A stretch of DNA of 64,000 nt from [Scytonema hofmanni] UTEX 2349 (GTDB lineage Bacteria > Cyanobacteriota > Cyanobacteriia > Cyanobacteriales > Nostocaceae), in the NCBI RefSeq assembly GCF_000582685.1, contig NZ_KK073768.1, forward strand, positions 1,485,600 to 1,549,599, read 5' to 3'. Below the pieces are notes generated by a model that did not search any database, was not told the origin of the DNA, and saw only the letters and a list, made by a program, of their open reading frames with translations. The first letter of the stretch is position 1. Each line of letters begins with the position of its first letter. The translations under genes were made by a program, and so were the position numbers. Shown here one piece after another: positions 60,902 to 64,000 of this stretch.

Positions 60902-62376
60902 GTACTAGACCTCTGATTCAGTGCAGCCACGCTTTGATATTGATTAGACGTAGTAATCCCTTGATGCTGATAGTATTTATGCCCTGCCATAGCCATAGCC
61001 AAAAATCCCCAAAGAATCATGCCTGCAATACTCAGCATTCCGCTACCAATAATTAGCTGACAAAAGGCACTAACACCAACTGCGCGGGCAACACTCATAA
61101 AACTGTCGAAACGGGACTCTGTATACTGTGAAACTTGATACAGCATCAAAATTAGCCCACTTAGATAAGGGATGGCTCCAAACCAGCCGATGGTGAAAAA
61201 CGTATCTAAAATGCCGCTGTCAATGACAAATATTTCTATTCGACCAGTTTTTTCGTCTACTTTCAAACTACTTCCAAACCCATTACCCAGAGTGTTAGAA
61301 AGGGCTATACTCAGGTTTCTGTCATAGCTGCTCGATCTATCCCTAAAGCTGCTATCTTCTTCAAGATTGCTAAGACTTTCAAAACGAGTTGCTAAAACGG
61401 TGGAAATTGGCTCAATAGTCAGCAATGGCGCGACACAGACTACCATCACCAAAAGTATAACAATTAAGCGCATTTGAATCCGCGCCTTTACCGAACCTAA
61501 AATCATAATCATTCCTAATAACCATCCCCCCCAATTGGTACGTGTTTGTGCAAGTAAGAACGACACGTAGCCAAATGCTGATGCAGGAAGAATTAAAGGT
61601 CCAGTTCTGGTGAACAATAAGAGCAAACCAGCCTGCATTGTGGCACCAAACGGACCAATTGAGTGCATTGTACTCCACACGCGCATTCCAAAAGGTACAG
61701 GGTTTCCAGAACTACTAGTCTGTTTTGATTTTACCAGCCAGTACGTGTCCCAATCAGGAGCTATCACGAATTGATATATCCCGTAAATTCCTAAAATCAG
61801 TACGCACCAGAGAAATGTGCGCTGAAAGTTTTGGCGATAACTAGGATAATCTCGCCAGTTAATAAATAAGTGAAAACCGAAGAGGAGGGGAATCAACCAG
61901 TCCAGGAGGTTGCGTGCTACAGGAACCGGTGGGTTCTGAACTATCCCAACAAGAAAGCCATAGAACACCCCTGCAAAAGCCAAAATAAAAGATAAGGCAC
62001 CTTGACGATAGGCACTAGGAAGATATCGTAATAAGGTGCCGATGCTAACAAACACCACTAGATAAGGTGCTACAAGCATCTGACGAGTATCGTCCCAGCC
62101 AACCTTCAAGTCAACTAAGCGGGTAAATAACGGCGAGAGAAACCACATCCACCACGTAAAGCCTAGATAAAGAATGGGATGCCGCAAGTAGAGGAACACG
62201 GCTGTAATCAAAGCTATTATCGGATAGATTAGGCGCAGGCTGGCAGCCGGACCAAGGTAGAACGCTAAGGAAATTAGTAAAAAGCAAAAAATTACGATCC
62301 AACCCTGTAGCGATCGCTCTTCTGGAGAATAACTTTCTTTCAAAAAGGGATTAAAAAGTATCTGGTTGGAAGTCAC
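60898..62376 (-). CDS. O-antigen polymerase/ligase-like membrane protein
   Basis: 492 residues with about eleven hydrophobic segments and one longer loop (about 335-395; LATRFESLSNLEEDSSFRDR) of the kind found in Wzy/WaaL proteins. The motif-poor sequence fits the O-antigen polymerase superfamily. It would polymerise or ligate lipid-linked glycan at the outer face of the inner membrane. It overlaps 4 bases with the upstream GT2 gene and with the downstream GT4 gene, showing tight coupling. No signal peptide besides the first helix. Confidence 0.85.
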   Translation of the reverse strand: MTSNQILFNPFLKESYSPEERSLQGWIVIFCFLLISLAFYLGPAASLRLIYPIIALITAVFLYLRHPILYLGFTWWMWFLSPLFTRLVDLKVGWDDTRQMLVAPYLVVFVSIGTLLRYLPSAYRQGALSFILAFAGVFYGFLVGIVQNPPVPVARNLLDWLIPLLFGFHLFINWRDYPSYRQNFQRTFLWCVLILGIYGIYQFVIAPDWDTYWLVKSKQTSSSGNPVPFGMRVWSTMHSIGPFGATMQAGLLLLFTRTGPLILPASAFGYVSFLLAQTRTNWGGWLLGMIMILGSVKARIQMRLIVILLVMVVCVAPLLTIEPISTVLATRFESLSNLEEDSSFRDRSSSYDRNLSIALSNTLGNGFGSSLKVDEKTGRIEIFVIDSGILDTFFTIGWFGAIPYLSGLILMLYQVSQYTESRFDSFMSVARAVGVSAFCQLIIGSGMLSIAGMILWGFLAMAMAGHKYYQHQGITTSNQYQSVAALNQRSST

Positions 62377-63353
62377 TGTACATCTCCAGGGTGCAGGTAG
62401 TTTGTTGAGAAGTTTTTCGTCTTATAGTGCTGTTGCCATGTCTGCCAACCCTGAATTCGTCCCTGTATAGATGCCAGCCACTTCTGCCCCGCCAATTTTC
62501 CTTCAGTGGGTAGCAACCGCAACCACTGTACAAAACCTAGCGCTCTTCGCGTACCGATTAATATTGCCCAAACCACAAATATAATACGTTGTACTGATGA
62601 AAAGTATTCTAGTAAAGCTAGGGTTTCATTATGTACGGCATTACTCCAAGCGATGTTATTAAAATTATCTCGCTGGTCTTCATCAAAACGCTCTGCGGGA
62701 TAGTGATCCACTGCGACTAACGGATCGAAAATAATTTTCCAACCCGCTCGTCTCAACGGCAGGGTGAATGCCAATTCAAAATGTGCTTGGGCACCAGTAC
62801 CTAGCATCCGCTCATCATAGCGCATTCCTTTCAGGGCGCAAAGGCGAAAACCCATGTTCACTCCCTTAAGTACGTCTACCTCGCGAGCCGGTCCCACACC
62901 CAAGTGATGATTGCCAATCACCCGTCCAAACCACTGCACCCGACCGACACTGAATTGATCGCCTACTTCCTTTATTTGCTCCCCTATGTACTGCCAGTCG
63001 CGTCCACCCACAGCCCCGATGCTGCTATCTGACAAAAAGTAAGCTTCCATGCGTTGCAGCCAATCAGGGTGTGGTGCTGCATCGTCGTCGGTTGTGGCAA
63101 CGATATCCCCCTGTGCAAGATCCAAACCTGCATTCATGGCTGCAACTACTCCCGGTACTTTCACCGTTACGGTGCGTAGTGGCAGTGATTCCGGGTTAAA
63201 GCTTTGGAAAAATGTCCAAGTTTCCGCATCAGTATCACGCACCACTACCAATACTTCATCTGCTTGACGAGTTTGCTTTTTCAGCGCTTCCAGGCAACGC
63301 ACCAGGTCTAGAGGTCGGCGATAGGTCGGTATGAGAACGGTGATACTGGTCAT
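62373..63353 (-). CDS. Glycosyltransferase family 2
   Basis: 326 residues. N-terminal SITVLIPTYRRPLDLVRCLEAL, DTDAETW, VAAMNAGLDLAQGDIVATTDDDAAPHPDWL with the DDD metal site, then GGRDWQYIG. A hydrophobic part near residue 255-275 (IIFVVWAILIG) may associate with membrane. It shares a 98-base overlap at its 5' end with the 3' end of the upstream GT4 gene in another frame. The 3' end overlaps the polymerase-like gene by 4 bases. Confidence 0.92.
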   Translation of the reverse strand: MTSITVLIPTYRRPLDLVRCLEALKKQTRQADEVLVVVRDTDAETWTFFQSFNPESLPLRTVTVKVPGVVAAMNAGLDLAQGDIVATTDDDAAPHPDWLQRMEAYFLSDSSIGAVGGRDWQYIGEQIKEVGDQFSVGRVQWFGRVIGNHHLGVGPAREVDVLKGVNMGFRLCALKGMRYDERMLGTGAQAHFELAFTLPLRRAGWKIIFDPLVAVDHYPAERFDEDQRDNFNNIAWSNAVHNETLALLEYFSSVQRIIFVVWAILIGTRRALGFVQWLRLLPTEGKLAGQKWLASIQGRIQGWQTWQQHYKTKNFSTNYLHPGDVQ

Positions 63354-64000
63354 TTACTAACTCCTCAAATAAATCTACATAGCTTTGAGCCTTACTAGTC
63401 CAAGTATTTTGTTCTGCGATGATGCGGGCAGCTTGACCCATTTTTTCCCTAAGATGGCGATCGCTTTTTAAAATATTCAGTGCTTCTGCCAAACCGTTGG
63501 CATCATCGGAGTCTGCTAAAACAAATCCACAATCTGGTGTGACTATTTCTGCACCCCCTGCTGTAGTTGCGGTAATTACGGGTAGTCCTGATGCCATTGC
63601 TTCCATCATGACTAAGGTGCAAGCTTCGTAACGTGAGGGAAATACGAATACATCCGCTGCTTGCATAAGTTGGGCAATGTCGCGCCGAAATCCCAAAAAG
63701 TGTACTCGCTCACTTAAGGAAAGGGACGCTGCTAGCTCAGGATAAGGACTACCGGCAGTATCACCCGCAACTGCCAAGTGTACATCCGGAACTTGTACTA
63801 AGGCATGTAATACTGTGTCTAAGTTCTTGCGATTGGTACGGATATCCCCGGCGAAAAGGGCTAGAGTTACATTTTCTGGTAGACCTAATTTTTGTCGGTC
63901 TGTGGCACCTGGAACAAATTCTTCCACATCCACACCATTCAAAATCACGCGAATGCGATCGCTTTCGATTCCTAAGTCTTCTACCAATTCATTTTTGATT
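63256..64000 (-). CDS. Glycosyltransferase family 4, 5' part beyond window
   Basis: The visible C-terminal part (about 247 codons) stays open to the window edge (IKNELVEDLGIESDRI...). GT4 landmarks: NGVDVEEFVPG, LALFAGDIRTNRKNLDTVL, FPSRYEACTLVMMEAMASGLPVI with the E-x7-E pair. N-terminal donor/acceptor domain is missing beyond position 64000. The last about 30 residues (NDQYHRSHTDLSPTS...) lie in the region overlapping the GT2 gene and look non-conserved, so the gene may have been extended by loss of an earlier stop. Confidence 0.88.
   Translation of the reverse strand, partial: IKNELVEDLGIESDRIRVILNGVDVEEFVPGATDRQKLGLPENVTLALFAGDIRTNRKNLDTVLHALVQVPDVHLAVAGDTAGSPYPELAASLSLSERVHFLGFRRDIAQLMQAADVFVFPSRYEACTLVMMEAMASGLPVITATTAGGAEIVTPDCGFVLADSDDANGLAEALNILKSDRHLREKMGQAARIIAEQNTWTSKAQSYVDLFEELVNDQYHRSHTDLSPTSRPGALPGSAEKANSSSR

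Overview
The window is chromosomal DNA of a filamentous, probably heterocyst-forming cyanobacterium (Nostocales type). Three things point there: the palindrome GCGATCGC recurs inside and between genes; intergenic DNA is full of cyanobacterial short tandem repeats (TTGGGCA, CCCCAGT, GGGGACAAG and CCTTCTG types); and many proteins belong to cyanobacterial families (DUF928, CHASE2-type kinases, PATAN response regulators, PRC-barrel protein beside smc). I saw no rRNA or tRNA gene. Species assignment is inference.

Layout. 1-383 is a near-perfect long inverted repeat that contains the start of a PPK2 polyphosphate kinase gene (280-1149). 1.4-10.9 kb is a signalling block: a CheB-type methylesterase, a CheR-PAS protein with a tandem-repeat coiled coil, a PAS hybrid histidine kinase, a single-domain response regulator and a giant REC-winged helix-Hpt-REC-REC-GAF-PAS-kinase protein. 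11.5-20.0 kb holds a PD-(D/E)XK/TPR fusion, an unknown helical protein, a PRC-barrel protein with smc, a HicBA toxin-antitoxin pair and an orphan HsdR-N-like nuclease.

20.3-30.8 kb is a co-directional cluster that I find the most interesting: a DUF928 protein, a membrane 4Fe-4S protein with FHA and cyclic-nucleotide-binding domains, an FHA-flavin reductase-2Fe-2S protein, a Cu/Zn superoxide dismutase-like lipoprotein, a small membrane protein and a CHASE2 Ser/Thr kinase. Together these could form a phosphorylation-gated redox relay. 31-37 kb contains tandem MITE-like copies, a flavin monooxygenase, remains of an IS200/IS605-type element with an RHH gene, an AraC regulator with two small companions, and a MalK/UgpC-type ABC ATPase. 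37.4-43 kb has a nucleotidyltransferase-phosphomannomutase-like fusion, small secreted or membrane proteins and a PATAN response regulator. 43.5-47.3 kb is a TerY-P type triad (VWA, PP2C, kinase-TPR) closed by a terminator-like hairpin.

47.6-64 kb is a surface polysaccharide region. The + strand carries rfbF, lhgO, GT8, an extended SDR, GT2, an RfbC-like epimerase, a COG4091-type oxidoreductase, GT4 and a Wzc-like tyrosine autokinase. A convergent minus-strand operon has overlapping GT4, O-antigen-polymerase-like, GT2 and a second GT4 that runs off the window.

Repeats deserve attention in their own right. At least four families are dispersed through the window, and several copies lie in frame inside conserved genes (the giant kinase, the ABC ATPase, smc), where they are translated as linkers.
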